Shown here in pieces: positions 12,726 to 25,100 of a stretch of 64,000 nucleotides of DNA. Position 1 is the stretch's first letter. The number at the start of each line of letters is the position of its first letter. Source of the DNA: Hirundichthys speculiger. Its lineage: Eukaryota; Chordata; Actinopteri; Beloniformes; Exocoetidae. The notes beneath the pieces were generated by a model. That model saw nothing but the letters and a program-made list of their open reading frames with translations, searched no databases and had not been told where the DNA came from. Position numbers and translations under genes: made by a program. The stretch spans positions 251,001-315,000 of the forward strand of contig JAGFBZ010002332.1 of assembly GCA_018398805.1 (NCBI GenBank), written 5' to 3'.

Positions 12726-12905
12726 CAACCCCAAATCAGAAATACATGGGAAATAAATCATTTAATTTTAATATTTTATTTTCCTTTTTGGACTTGGAGA
12801 AAAAAGTTGGCATAGAGGCAATTAAGTGTTAGAAAAGTAATTTCGAAACAGATTATGTACTCTGGGTTTGGTACATTTTGCAGCACTACATCAAACCAAT
12901 TATTG
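12726..12905 (+). repeat. Decayed fragment of a fish Tc1-like transposon
   Basis: The start ACAACCCCAAATCAGAAATA followed by an inner AAAAAAGTTGG near 12805 and a TTTGGTACATTTTGCAGCA segment near 12867 resembles, in the same order, the terminus and 5' leader of a common fish Tc1-like element. That resemblance is from memory of the family. No transposase frame follows, and the far end was not found. Large internal deletions are implied. Confidence 0.4.
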
Positions 12906-15689
12906 CTTGTTGGCAAAAAGCATCAAGAAACAAACCAAAAGAAACTTTAAAAAATTACCCGCGACACGCAGCCGATCAGCCTCTGGTGTTGATGAGCCAC
13001 TAATATTTGTTCTTTATTAATAAATGCCAGGATTTTCTCAAATTGATGTTGACTCATCCAAACATTTGACTAATTTCGGTTCTAAAGAGAAGAGAGCGGT
13101 AGATTCACCAACTCCCTCGTCAGAATCCTCGTAGGTGTGCACAGCAGGTGTGGATGCTGGATAGTTATTGTTACGGTTATTGTTATGGTTATCGTTCTTG
13201 GTGTGGGTAGCCCCAGGCGCATTTACTTCTGCCTTCATTTACATAACTAAGCTCCTTCTTAAAAGTATGAAAACTGAAAAATAAAAGACAAAGTCAAATG
13301 GTTTGAGCCATTTCAGGTAACAGACGTGCACAAAAAAATGAGGTCCTTAATCTGCACATGCAACCATAATGATTTATGAAGTACACAGATGGAAAAGCTT
13401 CCAATAAAACTGCACACAAATATGTAAGTGTTTCAGTTTTTACAGCATATGAATAACCAAATTAGACATATTTAATAGCTCATATCTTACTTCGTGACTA
13501 CATGTCCAGTTTCATATGAGCCTTTGCAAATTGACTGACTTTTACAAAAAGTAACACCTAGTTTGAGAACAACTGGTCTAGTATAAACTAAGACAGCCAA
13601 GTCAAAATAGCTTTTGTGATAACTGAACTAAGGTGGTTGTGTTCAGCCATTTTTCAGCCCCGTTCGCTCTGCCCATTTGCAACATGGTGCAAATAATGCA
13701 TTTCCAATATCACAGGGAATTTACCCAGTTCTTCTGTTACACTCACTGACTTTCTTCTGATATGTTGCTTACATGTTCTCACAAGTGCCATTACTACATA
13801 TAGTGCCTTTAAAGACTGGTAATGCTTTCACAGAGGTTCCAGGGTGCACTTATCTCTGGTGCCAAAAAGTAAACGGGTGACTCGGAAATGATTTGCAGAG
13901 GACATTTCCTGCCTTTCTCCTAAATGTCATTAGTTTTTGCTGTTTTTTCATTGTCATCTTTCATAAATTTGCTTTTCACTGCACAAGAATACGAATGTTT
14001 GGCATGGGAGCGTGAGAAAATTGAGAATTAAGCGAGTACATGAACACTCCGCAGGGCACCCCCCGCTCATGCCTTTTTGATGTGGAGCATTTTGGCCACT
14101 GTTCCACATGGCTCAAACAGAGCTTCACAGCTAACTAGGCCAAAACATGCAGTCCAGATTCCGTTACCTCATAAATCACCCCTCATGGTTTCCTGCAGCG
14201 CTTTGAGTGTCTTTAAAAGCCCTGCATATGATGAACAGGAGTGTTTGATTGTCTTTGTATGCACGGCCTATCTTAAAAAGCACTCTAAGTTGCAGACAAC
14301 ACGGTCAGGATAGTGATGGGAACAGAGTCTTGCACTTTGATGATCCGCCTATCATAACAGAGGCGTTGTACAAAATTTATGTTTGCAATCAGGCGACTCT
14401 CGCAACTTCTTGCAATATCAGCTCATGGTTGCTTCCACGTGAATACAGTATATTTGATCAGTGCTCTAAGCTTTCCGATACCTGCAAATATAGACTATTC
14501 ATATATGACTTCCATTGTCAAAAGACATTTTTTAAAAGTAATCCAAAGGCAAATTCATTTGCATTGAAAATTACGATGTTTCAGTGACATGAAAAAAAAA
14601 AAAATTAGTGAGACAGAGTATCTCAGAAATAAAGATAGGCAGAGGTTCACCAATCTGGGTAAAAAAAAAAAAATTGACGCTAAGGAACATTATTCTAACT
14701 GCAAATACTTTGAATAATTCATCATCTCTTGTATATAATGTCTGACAAGATAATCCTTTTCATTTCATTCATCCCCAGATGAAGAAATCAAGATTTAAGA
14801 ATTAGGATAATATCAGGAGATTTAAGGAACTGGGAGAAATCTCTGTGGGCAGGGGACGAGGCTGAAAATCAATAAAGGGAAAGCAGTAATCAAATTAGGT
14901 TATAACACTATTCCAATTTTAGTTGCACTCTTCCATTCTATAGAAGTTTTAACTCCAGTTTGTGACACCCACTGATGTCAGAGTCTGCCAGGTTGTTAGG
15001 ATTGGGCTTTTTTACGCCGACCTTTTTACACCAAAACAGTAGATACATCTTTGATTTAGCTGGCAGCACCAAAGTGGAACAATGGCAAATGGTGATCTGG
15101 AAGATTTGCAACTCTGTACATTCTGCACATGTACACTTAACACAAAAAAAACCTTTTAGATTCTTCAGAAGGGAATGTGGCACAACCATAAAAACTAGCT
15201 GCTCGAGAAAGACGCAGAGGCTGTTGAGTTCAAAGCCAGCTTAGAACCAGTAATGGGAAAGTGCAGTAGACAGCAAACCAGTGCATCCAGTCTTTAAAAT
15301 GAGAACATCAATATGAGAACAATGCCCACCACCCCCACCCGTACAGTTGTCATGGGAACTCTAGCTATGGAGACTAAAACTGCTTACTGTACTAGGCTGT
15401 AAATATGCATATTTCTGCTGTAAAGTTGGACATTTAAACATTGGGGTCAGTGGAAATTGACTCACCTTTGGAGTCAGCCCCTAGAGGTCATTTGAGGAAA
15501 TTCCTCATTTACTTCAAAAAGGAAAACAGAAGTTGGCCCTTGGTCTGGACATCACTGCTGTATTCACTTTGACTGTACCCGCTCTCTTATTCCAACTTTA
15601 GATCACTTTCACTTCCTTGATTCCTGAATGGGTCTTATAAATATATACGTACATACATACATACATGTGGCATACAGGGACGTGCTTTC
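12906..15689. other. Stretch without recognised gene; short repeats only
   Basis: A (GGTTATTGTTAT)-like minisatellite patch lies at about 13164-13196. A fragment GTTTGAGAACAACTGG near 13562 resembles a hAT terminus but has no partner. A-runs occur at 14592-14604 and 14662-14673, and a (TACA)n patch at 15646-15666. No supported exon. Confidence 0.4.
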
Positions 15690-15693
15690 TTAA

Positions 15694-16239
15694 CCTTTGG
15701 GTTCGGGTCAAATCTGATCGATTTCCTACTTTCATCAATCATAAATATTGTGTTTTACATTTGATTGTCTCAGGGCCTTATGATTTTCTCTACACTAGGC
15801 ATGTGAACATATATAACTGTTGATCACCACTTTCATTAAATTTTGAGTAGTTTATTTATCTTTGTAACACCTGTTGTTTTACCGGTCAAAAATGACCGCA
15901 ATAGGAAATTAATGGGTGGCCCTAGATTGTGTTCATCCATCAGATACTACACAACCACAAATACACCACCACACACACACACACACACACACACTACAAT
16001 CTGATAGCTAAACGCCACTCCTGTGTGTGGAGACACATGCCCCCCCTCCTGTATTTTTGTATATTCACAGCAGTTATTCATGTAAACCACTAGTTTGAGA
16101 CATTGTTTACAGCTTAAAAGAGAGTTAAATAAAGTTTGGTGATGATCAGTGGTTTTTCTGTAGGAGCAGTTAAAACAGGCCTGTCAAATTTGACTGGCAG
16201 CACTAAATTAAGGGGGGAGAAACGAACACGACACAAAGG
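15694..16239. mobile_element. piggyBac-like MITE with TTAA target
   Basis: The left end reads TTAA then CCTTTGGGTTCGGGTC. The reverse-complemented right end reads TTAG then CCTTTGTGTCGTGTTCG, so the termini match in the CCTTTG core. The target duplication TTAA at 15690-15693 is seen as CTAA at 16240-16243 (one change). An internal palindrome GGTCAAAAATGACC lies near 15886-15899. No transposase remains. A (CA)n microsatellite lies inside. Confidence 0.6.
15969..15994. repeat. (CA)n microsatellite
   Basis: Thirteen or so uninterrupted CA units within the piggyBac-like MITE; likely length-polymorphic. Confidence 0.95.
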
Positions 16240-16243
16240 CTAA

Positions 16244-17370
16244 AGTTTGTTATACACTCAATTTAATGACATATGGGAATCATTTTAATTAATACATACT
16301 GTGTTTCATTTGGGGAAGCATCAATAAAAGTCATGATCATTGATGATTCATTGATTTCTTGAACTGCCATTTGTTTTTCACCAAAAGAGATGAAAAGCAA
16401 TGGCAGAGAAGGAAACTGAATCACTGTGCCATCCTTACTGCCCTTGAAAAAGAGCCTGTCTGTGTTAGGCAGTTTAGTGATATCAGATGAATATGCACAA
16501 ACAGATTTTGAAAGGGTGAGATGGAATACAAACTCTGGAAAAAAAAAAAAAAAAAAAGGTTACCCAGATGGAGGGAACACAGCGGCTTAAAAACTCCCTC
16601 AAACGACCCTGATGAGTATTTTTAAAAAGGCCAAAACATCCCAGAGACAATGGCCCCAAAGGCTGGCAGCAATATGAAAGGATGAGGCACACTTTCAAAA
16701 CATGGGCACATTTTTAGTCTGGATCCACTGCTGATTAATGAGTCGAAGGCTTCCCTCAGGAGGGCGGACGAATGTCCCCCCTAATCTGAACCGGTCTTCT
16801 GTGGAGACTCATTTGATGCCATAAAAAGACTATACACAACTGGCTGAAGCTTTACCAGGCGTCATTTTCACTTTACCTGAATATAGCCAATAACTAAATA
16901 AAATAAAGATAAGGAAAACTGCCTTTCTCTGTCCAATCTCCCATTTATTAGATCAGATTCCTATCTGGCTTTTCTGGAGAGACACTGAGATCATCAAAAC
17001 ACCTAATGTACTGTACTTCTGTGCTTTCGATGATGCACAGAGCTTCTGGTATCTAAAAAAAAAAAGGATCCCTTCTTTCTGTCCGCCGATAATTTATCGA
17101 AAAACCTTCCACAGTGTCATTGGTACGACGTGGGCCCATCCACTTAGACGTCAGGCGCTCGTGAAGGTTACGAGAACACATGCCGAGCTAAATGACTGAA
17201 CATTGGTATTCCTTCTTATTATCTTAAAACCTAACATAAATAATCACTTCCGTCATATCAGTCCATTTTTCCTTGATCTGACATCTTGCGTGTAACAAAT
17301 GAACACAGAGGCAGGCCTTTGGTGCCAATTTTGAGAGCAGCAGCTACATTTAGACCATCTATTTCCTTGT
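16244..17370. other. Stretch without recognised gene or repeat
   Basis: Only low-complexity features: an A-run at 16540-16558 and another at 17055-17066. No supported coding or mobile-element signal. Confidence 0.4.
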
Positions 17371-17378
17371 CCTTATGC

Positions 17379-17762
17379 CAGTGATTCCCTAAAGTGTGGG
17401 CCGCGGCCCCCTGGTGGGCCGTTGTGGTATTGCAGGTGGGCCGTGAGAGGTCACTAAAATTAAACAAATGTGTTTTAAATCCTTGGTCTTTTTTGAATAT
17501 GTTTTTAATTACTGTAAAATATTCATGACATGATTAGAAAAACATTAAGAAGTAATAAAACAAACCAGTTAAGTGTTATTCTACTGTCATCTTAACTTAA
17601 TATGACAAGTGTCACCTTATTTGTTGACCCCTTACATTAATATCAGATCATGGTTCCTTGTTTTGTATGTTGATCACAGTTGTGATTAAAGGTTTCGGTG
17701 GGCTGCGGAGATTTTTCACATTTCAAATTGGGCCTTGGTATTTTCAAGTTTGGGAATGGCTG
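17379..17762. mobile_element. hAT MITE (GGCCGCGGCCCCCTGGTGGGCC type)
   Basis: The left terminus CAGTGATTCCCTAAAGTG and the reverse-complemented right terminus CAGCCATTCCCAAACTTG bound a 384-bp element. Flanking octamers CCTTATGC (17371-17378) and CCTTATTC (17763-17770) match at 7 of 8 bases. Inside the left end is the GGGCCGCGGCCCC / CTGGTGGGCC block shared with the copy at 54352-54556, which lies in the opposite orientation. No coding capacity. Confidence 0.88.
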
Positions 17763-17770
17763 CCTTATTC

Positions 17771-18690
17771 AATACATTGACATATTCACTCTGAAATGGT
17801 GCATTTTAAAAAGTTTTCACAATTTTTTTTTTCTTCAAGTGATCGTCCAAGGCTTCATTAATGGAAGTTTTAAGTCAATAAAAAACATCCAAAAGTGCGT
17901 GTCTGAAACTCCTTGGAATTAGAAAAGCGATGTTGGATGTAAACAGAACACATTACTTATGGCTGATTAAAACGTCTGAAGGATTAAAACATTAAAATGA
18001 ATTGTCAGCATGAGCTACTACTGTTAAAGATAGCCCGCGGAGGCTCCCGTGTAAACAAATGCAGTTTTATTTATGTTCGTAATTCTTCATCCTCAAGTTC
18101 TTGACATTTTAAGTGTGTGTTTTCATGGTGTGAATGCTTTCCGTTATATTTCCATTTCTCTGAAAGAGCTCCAGCTGTTCAATAACGTCTCAGTAGAAGA
18201 ACATCATCCAGTGATTTCTATTTCCCAAAAGCGTCTCTTCGTTTCAAGAGTGAGTCAACTTCTGGCACCAGGACGACATTTAATTATTTCTTAGATACAT
18301 TTGATGTGGAGGTCATTTCAAACCAGCAGGGTCAGCTTTCCCTTCACAGCATGGTTGACTTTGATTTCAGCTGGCGCCACTGGACTGGGTTTAACCATTT
18401 AAAACAGTTATGAGAAGTTAGTTTAGAGTTTAGGCTGTCTTTGTCTTTCCAAATTTTCTTTGAAAGTAAACTGAATAATTAACATTTCAAAACCCACTCT
18501 CAACTCTGATAGTTGTATTTGCTTTGAAATCTGAGAGCATGCTGATTGAAAAATGAAAGTTTCATGGGCTTTTCTTGTTTGTGTCAGTAAATATCCATTA
18601 TTTCTTTTTAAATTGTGACGAGATTTCTCCAAATTGATCCGGAACAGTTGAAATCGAAGCTCTCATCTAAGCGTAAAACAAGAAAAGGTC
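17771..18690. other. Stretch without recognised gene or repeat
   Basis: AT-rich sequence between a hAT MITE and a Tc1-like element. No domain, RNA or repeat signature seen. The left boundary of the following Tc1-like element may lie in here, but its terminus was not identified. Confidence 0.35.
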
Positions 18691-18699
18691 TTTCAGCTG

Positions 18700-20105
18700 G
18701 TCAAGGCTCCTTTACCATTATCTTCACGAAAATACTTTCTAGCTCTGGATCTGACCTGCACAGTGTTCAGGAGGAACTTTTGACTCTTCCTCTTCACTGA
18801 ACCGCCTCAGATGAGACACATTTGTTGGCTGTCCAGTGTGAACAGCTCTCTTTAGGTGATCATTTGAGTCGCCCTGCGGCATCACCCTACTTCTGCTAAG
18901 CTTTAGCTGGTGAACCAACGCCTTTAAAATGATCCTGTAGGATATTCTGGGCAAACTTGAAAATTAATTTTTATCTCCATGATGGCGAGTGGTGTAGGGC
19001 TTGAGTCAGTAAAGCAAGCCCGAATCATGATGCTACCGCCACCATACTTCATGATTGGTAGGATGTTTTCATGCGACTAAGCTGTGACCTTTTTGCTCTA
19101 TACCAATGGTTCTTAACCTTGTTGGAGGTACTGAACCCCACCAGTTTCATATGCAGATTCACCGAAAAAAAAAAATTCAAATTTAAGATGTAGGTATATG
19201 TTTTACTGGTGCACAACCATGAACCATGCATTAACATCACTGTGTTCAAAGCATGCGTGATGAATGTACCAATGAATGGACCATCACGACAGTCATGAGT
19301 CAACTACTGAGCGCACCAAATTCCCTGTAGCACAGATTGGCCAAGCCAGGTAACGTGATCACCTGTAGCCAGCGATGGCCAAGTGGGGTGTGTCATCATT
19401 AATCATATGACTTAGGTGCGTGTCTTGACCTTCACCGAACCCCTGAGACTGACTCACCAAACCCCTGGGGTTTGATTGAACCCAGATTAAGAGCCACTGC
19501 TCTATACATCGTGCTTTCCCAAACAATTTAATCGTTCTCCATCAGCCCACAAAGCATTTTCTCAGTAGCATTGCAGTTCCAGTGACGTCTTCAAGTCTTT
19601 AGCTGTTACTTTCGTGTTCTTGTTACTCGATACAGAATTCTGCAGCGTTTCTTCAGAGTCATAATGACTGGGCACCCACTTCTACGAAGAAAATCTACGG
19701 CACTAAGCTGTCTCCAGTTATAGACAATTCATCTGATTATGGACTGATGGATGTCTACGCACGTTGAGATTATTTTAATTCCCCTTCCAGCCTTCTGCAG
19801 ATCAACCAGCCTCTTGAAGTCTTCCAAACCACACCTCCATAGTCATTTCTTTAATTGAAGGTGTGCAAACGGCTGTTCACAATTACCTTTTGTTAAAGTA
19901 ATTAGCATTACTTTTTTGATATCGAATGGGTCCAATAATGATAAGACAGGAATTAATTGTTGTGTGTTATCAGCTTCAGCACATGTGTTGGCTGTTATAC
20001 CGACTCAGAAGAAGATGATACCACATGGGCCATAGACCACGTTTATAGCAAATTAATGCAGAAAACCAGCTAATAATACCAAGGGATTCATCTACCTTAT
20101 TTCTG
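18700..20105 (-). pseudogene. Tc1-like transposon with decayed transposase, split by a hAT MITE
   Basis: Read on the minus strand, bases 19840-19690 give a Tc1-type DNA-binding domain (ISTCVDIHQS, IVYNWRQLSAVDFLRRSG). Bases 19075-18985 give MKYGGGSIM, the conserved segment beside a catalytic Asp. Bases 18870-18745 give LKRAVHTGQPTNVSHLRRF, matching the C-terminal LKKAVHARKPSNV-type end. Frameshifts, stops and a deletion of the DDE core centre make it non-functional. From 19900 to about 20105 the sequence resembles the leader of the same family. A 396-bp hAT MITE interrupts it at 19104. Ends are approximate. Confidence 0.78.
19104..19499. mobile_element. hAT MITE inside the Tc1-like element, perfect 8-bp duplication
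   Basis: Terminal inverted repeats CAATGGTTCTTAACCTTG and (reverse complement of right end) CAGTGGCTCTTAATCTGG. The octamer CTCTATAC flanks both sides exactly (19096-19103 and 19500-19507). The repeated TGAACCCC / CCGAACCCCTGA motifs near the ends are typical subterminal sequence of this MITE type. The perfect duplication suggests it is younger than several other hAT copies here. Confidence 0.93.
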
Positions 20106-20599
20106 CTTATTTCTTCTTATTTTAAATCTCACGTTGATCGAGGGCACTGCTGTTGCCCTCACTGCTCTGAGATCCTGACAGGAACATAATGTACTCATTT
20201 GCTTGTACCACATAGCTGCTAATATATTATTTACAGTGAGTCACCGAGGATCTCTCAGACTTATTGCTGAGGTGGAAGAGTCGAGGCTATGACTTGGCAC
20301 ACCGCTTCTGTGACTCCTGCTGGGTCCCCTAGCTGTCCCCCCCCCCCCCCCCCCCCCCCCCAACTCTCCCTTCATCCATTCGGACAGGCAAAAACCGTAG
20401 GTGTAAATGTGCGCAGGCCAGTTTCTGTAGTTTCCATGAGCTTTAACAGGAGGCGAGCACGACTCTTGATACTTTTGCAAAAGGAAACACGTGGCGTCAA
20501 AGATCTTTATTCATTCGTTTTCTATCCTTCTGATTTTTACCACATGGGGTTTTGAGGACTAATCTGTTCCAGCTGAGAGTGAGGCAGTTTTTGCCTTGT
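20106..20599. other. Stretch without recognised gene, containing a 25-nt C run
   Basis: No gene recognised. The only notable element is the poly-C tract annotated separately. Confidence 0.4.
20337..20361 (+). repeat. Homopolymer of 25 C
   Basis: Twenty-five consecutive C bases; the complementary strand is a G25 run able to form quadruplexes. Long mononucleotide C runs are much rarer than A/T runs in vertebrate DNA and are prone to sequencing error, so the length may be approximate. Confidence 0.9.
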
Positions 20600-22190
20600 T
20601 TTTAAATCTCATTTTACTGATAAAGTATGAGCAAGAAAAACTATTATCCAAAATTTCACCAACCCAGAGATCTTCCCCAGCATGCTGTTTTGGATCAATC
20701 TTATCCCATTACCCTAACTGGACTTTTAAAAACATTATTACACAGAGCCACTTCCAGCTCTCTTGATGTGATTGCCACAAAATTTTTATTAGGAGTGATG
20801 GATTTCCATTTTTAATAATTCACAATCCTCTGGTTGTCCTGAAGATTTTCAAATGACTCATGTGAATCCACTGTTGAAAAGGCTGTTCTGGATCCTTCCA
20901 CCTTTATAGTTATAAATCAACATACAAGATACCTTTTGCTTAAAAAAAATATTGATAAAATTGAGCCGAAGCGATTCTTTCCTCAGCTAGTAATGTTTTT
21001 GTTTTTTTTTTAAAGCTGCTGAGTGTTTCATTCTTATTCTTATTGGTCTGAGTGCAACTTTTAACCAGACTCAGAAATTTGGCAGGGACATCATGCTGTT
21101 CTCCCCTTATGGAGAGTTTTATGCTTCTGCAAACTATGTGATGTCGTGTCTGGTGTCCCTCAAGGGTCAGTTTTGGGACCATCTTCTTTTCTATATGTTT
21201 CCTCTTGGACATCTAATTCAGAGACTAGTATCTCATATTCTGGTTCTTATTGGTCTGAGTGCAACTTATAACCAGACTAAGAAATTTGGCAGGGACATCA
21301 TGCTGTTCTCCCCTTATGGAGAGTTTTATGCTTCTGCAAACTATGTGATGTCGTGTCTGGTGTCCCTCAAGGGTCAGTTTTGGGACCATCTTCTTTTCTA
21401 CATGTTTCCTCTTGGACATCTAATTCAGAGACTAGTATCTCATATTCTGGTTCTTATTGGTCTGAGTGCAACTTTTAAACAGACTCGGATATTTAGCAGG
21501 GGGATCATGCTGTTCCCCCCCTTATGGAGAGTTTTATGCTTCTGTTAACTATATGTGATGTTGTGTCTGGTGTCCCTCAGGGGTCAGTTTTGGGACCATC
21601 TTCTTTTCTATATGTTTCCTCTTGGACATTTAATTCAGAGACTAGTATCTCATATTCTGGTTCTTATTGGTCTGAGTGCAACTTTTAAACAGACTCAGAT
21701 ATTAGGCAGGGACATCATGCTGTTCTCCCCTTATGGAGGGTTTTATGCTTCTGCTAACTATTTGTGATGTCGTGTCTGGTGTCCCTCAGGGGTCAGTTTT
21801 GGGACCATCTTCTTTCTATATGCTTCCTCTTGGACATCTAATTCAGAGACTAGTATCTCATATCACTTCTGAGACACAATGAGACACACATTTGCCTGCC
21901 TGTAAAACCGACACACATGGGAAATTTGAGCTCATTAAGCAGTTGCCTCCTCGACATTAAAGACTAGATGGGTAGCAAGTTAATGCAGTTGAATTCTGAC
22001 GAGGCTGAAGTTCTTGCAATTGAATAAAATTCTGCTCACTGCTGGTTTCTTTGGGAGCATCATATTGCTTGTTGCAAGGATCCTTGGTGTTTTAGCTCTC
22101 CAAGGCCTCATGCAGAGATATATTCCAGGATCTGTTTGAGACCTCTTACTTGCATTCATTAAAAATTCAGCTGATTTTATTTTGTTTTAA
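20600..22190 (+). pseudogene. L2-like LINE reverse transcriptase pseudogene with internal tandem amplification
   Basis: Decayed pieces of an L2-clade reverse transcriptase follow one another in the expected order. Near 20850-20910 is a VNPLLKR...LDPSTF block (cf. KPLLKK..LDPS). Next comes ILVLIGLSATFNQT, equivalent to motif A LLDLSAAFDT with the catalytic Asp replaced by Gly. Then VSGVPQGSVLGP (motif B), then YMFPLGHLIQ in a shifted frame. After the array, YHF-stop-DT marks where motif C (YADD) should be, and 21960-22020 gives LDIKDWM...LNSDEAEVLAIE (cf. IKDWMSANFLQLNKDKTEVL). Motifs A and B are repeated four times. The enzyme is dead: the catalytic residues of motifs A and C are lost. Confidence 0.8.
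21037..21863 (+). repeat. Four-copy tandem array of a 207-bp reverse transcriptase segment
   Basis: The marker TTCTTATTGGTCTGAGTGCA starts at 21037, 21244, 21451 and 21661, giving periods of 207, 207 and 210 bp and a last copy ending near 21863. All periods are multiples of three, so the frame is kept from unit to unit. Each unit spans motif A to motif B of the L2-like reverse transcriptase. Copies 1 and 2 are nearly identical; copies 3 and 4 carry more changes (including a C insertion near 21516 and LKGQ versus RGQ codons). Confidence 0.95.
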
Positions 22191-22199
22191 TTGCATATG

Positions 22200-25100
22200 A
22201 CAGTTTAAACATTTCGGTTTTTCTATCTATACACCAACTGCAGGTCGGCAAAGCACACAGAGGAATTTGAAAATTTTTCAGTATTACCACTTATTCTCTT
22301 CTCTTGAGAGGGAGTGCAGCAAGAATCAAACACAATACCCCGTCAAACATGTTAACCCCGAGTTAAACACCCCTAATGTGCAGTGGGAACTACACTTTCC
22401 CTATTTTTTTTTTCCAAAATCACTCTGTACCATGTCATTATCAATGACATTAGCTAAATCAAACAGCAGATGTGACAGTTTACGACTGCGGGATAAACTA
22501 ACTCTGCAGAACTGAACTGCTGCTGCACACCGACTTCAAAAGATAGTCGCTTTTGAAGTGGCATGAAGGGTTGCCAGAGCCGTTGCTAGCACTGACAAGT
22601 AAAGGATTTGTGAGTCGCAATGCGAGGAGAAGACATGAGAAGGAGTGTAATTTTTTTGATTGAATGAGTGGCATTTACTCTCAGTGGTTTCTGACCCTGG
22701 TAAAGTATATACCCTAAGAAGAGAAGCACGAGTTCAGTTGGGTCCTCACTGGAGGATTGACGCCCCATCTTGGAGACGTCACGGGATAAAAAGTGCAGAA
22801 GACCAGATTCGTTGAATAACACAATGTTGCTATGAGCTTTGCACTGGAATAAGCTTTATATCACTGTGTTGTGAACCGGATCTGAACCAGAACATACACC
22901 TTTATCTGTGGAAAGTAACCCCACAAGCTGCCAAGCACTGTCAACACAGTTCATCTTCCCTTTATCGTCAGTTGGAAACAAAATTACGAGACCCAGATGT
23001 GGTCCTGAACCTTATGCATGCACATTAAGATGCATCGATGCTTGAGAACAGACAAACAGAACATATTCGCTTCAATTTATTTAACATATGGCTACATTTC
23101 TGTACATCCCAAAGAGTGAAAAATGCGGAGTGCCTTTGCCACTCAGATGAAATAAACCATTTGCCATTCTGCTTAATTCAAATGTGGATAATGGTTGCTT
23201 TCCGTAGATATAAATCTCCCCCCTTTAGGAGATTAACTTAAGATAGGGTATGGCATAAATAATGGTCCTTAACTAGCAAGATGAATGGCCTTGATTAAAG
23301 AAGAAAAAAAAGTGAGAGAGAGAAAAGCCATGCTCCACAAAAATATGCAAAAGCAATAACTTCAGTGAAGTAGGACTTCAGGAGTACTTTTTTTATGAAA
23401 GGTATGCGGCCATATGTTTAATGCTCTCACTCCTGTCTACCTTTTAAGACTGCAAGGTCGTTTGAAGCAAATTTAGCACAGCACCATGAGATTATAGAGA
23501 ATATATTTCAGCTTTATCTCTCAGATGTGTCATTGTCAAGTTTCTTTGAGCCTCTCACTATAAATGAACATCTACTGCCACATCTTTGGCCAGCGGAGAC
23601 GAGAGCCAAGCACATAATTTGCATTGTCAGAACAGAGAAGAGCTCGAATCATTGGGAAACAACACAGGAGGTGGCTGCAGCAACAGCCAGGACACTGCAG
23701 CACTTCTGGGGAACGGGAGGACATTATTTCTCATTTAGGAACTGACGGTTTGAGTTGGAAAAAAAAAAAATCGTGAGAAACAGATATTGCGAGCCCAGAA
23801 AACGCTGCATTCATTTGACAATGCTACATTGTATTTGTATCCGATGAATTTTTCTCCCTTCTTTATTTTTAAATAAAAGGATAAAATGAAGAGCTTCTAC
23901 ACATGAAAGGAATGACTCTTAGGACCAGTATAATTTTCGCATAACGTCATTAACACAGGTTCTATCTGCAAGGACTCGTGGAAAAAGTGATGCTGCAAAA
24001 ATAAAGACTTCCCATCTTATAGGAGGGTTCAGTGAACCTCTCCTTGGGCCCAAAGCTCTGATCCCCTGTTCCACATCCACTCAATTTCCTCCCATCTGTG
24101 TTGCCTCATGTTGTAAAATGCACAAGAGATGTAAAGGTGGCTCACTAAGAGTTCCAGGGTTATTGGAAATCAAAACTCTGAGATTGTTTCTTTCCTACCA
24201 TGGAATAACCACTACATTTCTTAATTATTGTCCTTTTCCCACTCTACACAAATGAGATATAGTGTGTTTGTGGTTCCTTAAATTGAGGCACAGTGCACAA
24301 TGCCACGATGGCAGGGCCACATCACCTAACCGTACTTAATCCAAAAATGGGCTGAATAAGCAGGCTGGAAAAACATGCTCATCAACAAGCTATTTTAGCT
24401 TGGCTAACTAGCTTATGGTAACCTAAACAACCGTATATTTGTTGCTTTATATTGTTTGACTTTATGAAGTACATAAAAAAAATCACAAAACCTGCACCCT
24501 ATACGTGCAGCAAAATACTTAATTTTGTTAAAATATGCAGTCCTGTAGGGTTTAATGATTGTGAATAGTTACAAGGAGGCTGAAATTCAATTCTGATGAG
24601 TTCAAGGTTTAAGGTGGTTTAAATTTCCCTGGCTGTCATGCAGGGAGCAGACATATTTAGGTCTCATGCCGGCTACTTTTGAGTCCTTATGGCTCAGTTA
24701 CAGGCACTGGCTCGTGCTTTGTGGGCCAAACGTGCCTCAAAATTCATGAACAGGGCCAAACTATGATTTTGGCATGTTAACATTGAGATCGAGATAGTGT
24801 TGTGAGTGAGACCAAGCGTGGACCAAAGGCCCACACAAAATGATGATATGGGCCATGTGTAGTGGATATGTGGATGAGTTTAGGCAACCACATTCACCTT
24901 GAGTCAAAGCCATCAGTGACAGCCTAACATGGGCCATGGGCTGCAGCTATGGGCCAAGCATTCATTGCTATTGGGACCAGCTTGCCCTTATAAAAGCTGC
25001 TAAAGATTTAATGAATCTTAGTTGTTTTAACTCTTAACGATGTAGTAATTAGGGACATCTTTTGACATTGAGCTTGGTACAAGATCAGTGTCAAGATTAG

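Noticed and set aside
13555..13580. GTTTGAGAACAACTGG considered as one end of a hAT MITE
   Set aside because: No inverted partner and no octamer duplication found nearby.
21093..21548. 151-codon open frame with internally repeated peptide
   Set aside because: It is the tandem 207-bp LINE array read in a frame that only partly matches the reverse transcriptase (GVPQGS lies in another frame); not a functional protein.
21037..21863. Regularly spaced repeats considered as a CRISPR array
   Set aside because: The 207-bp units are contiguous with no spacers, derive from a LINE, and the sequence is clearly eukaryotic.
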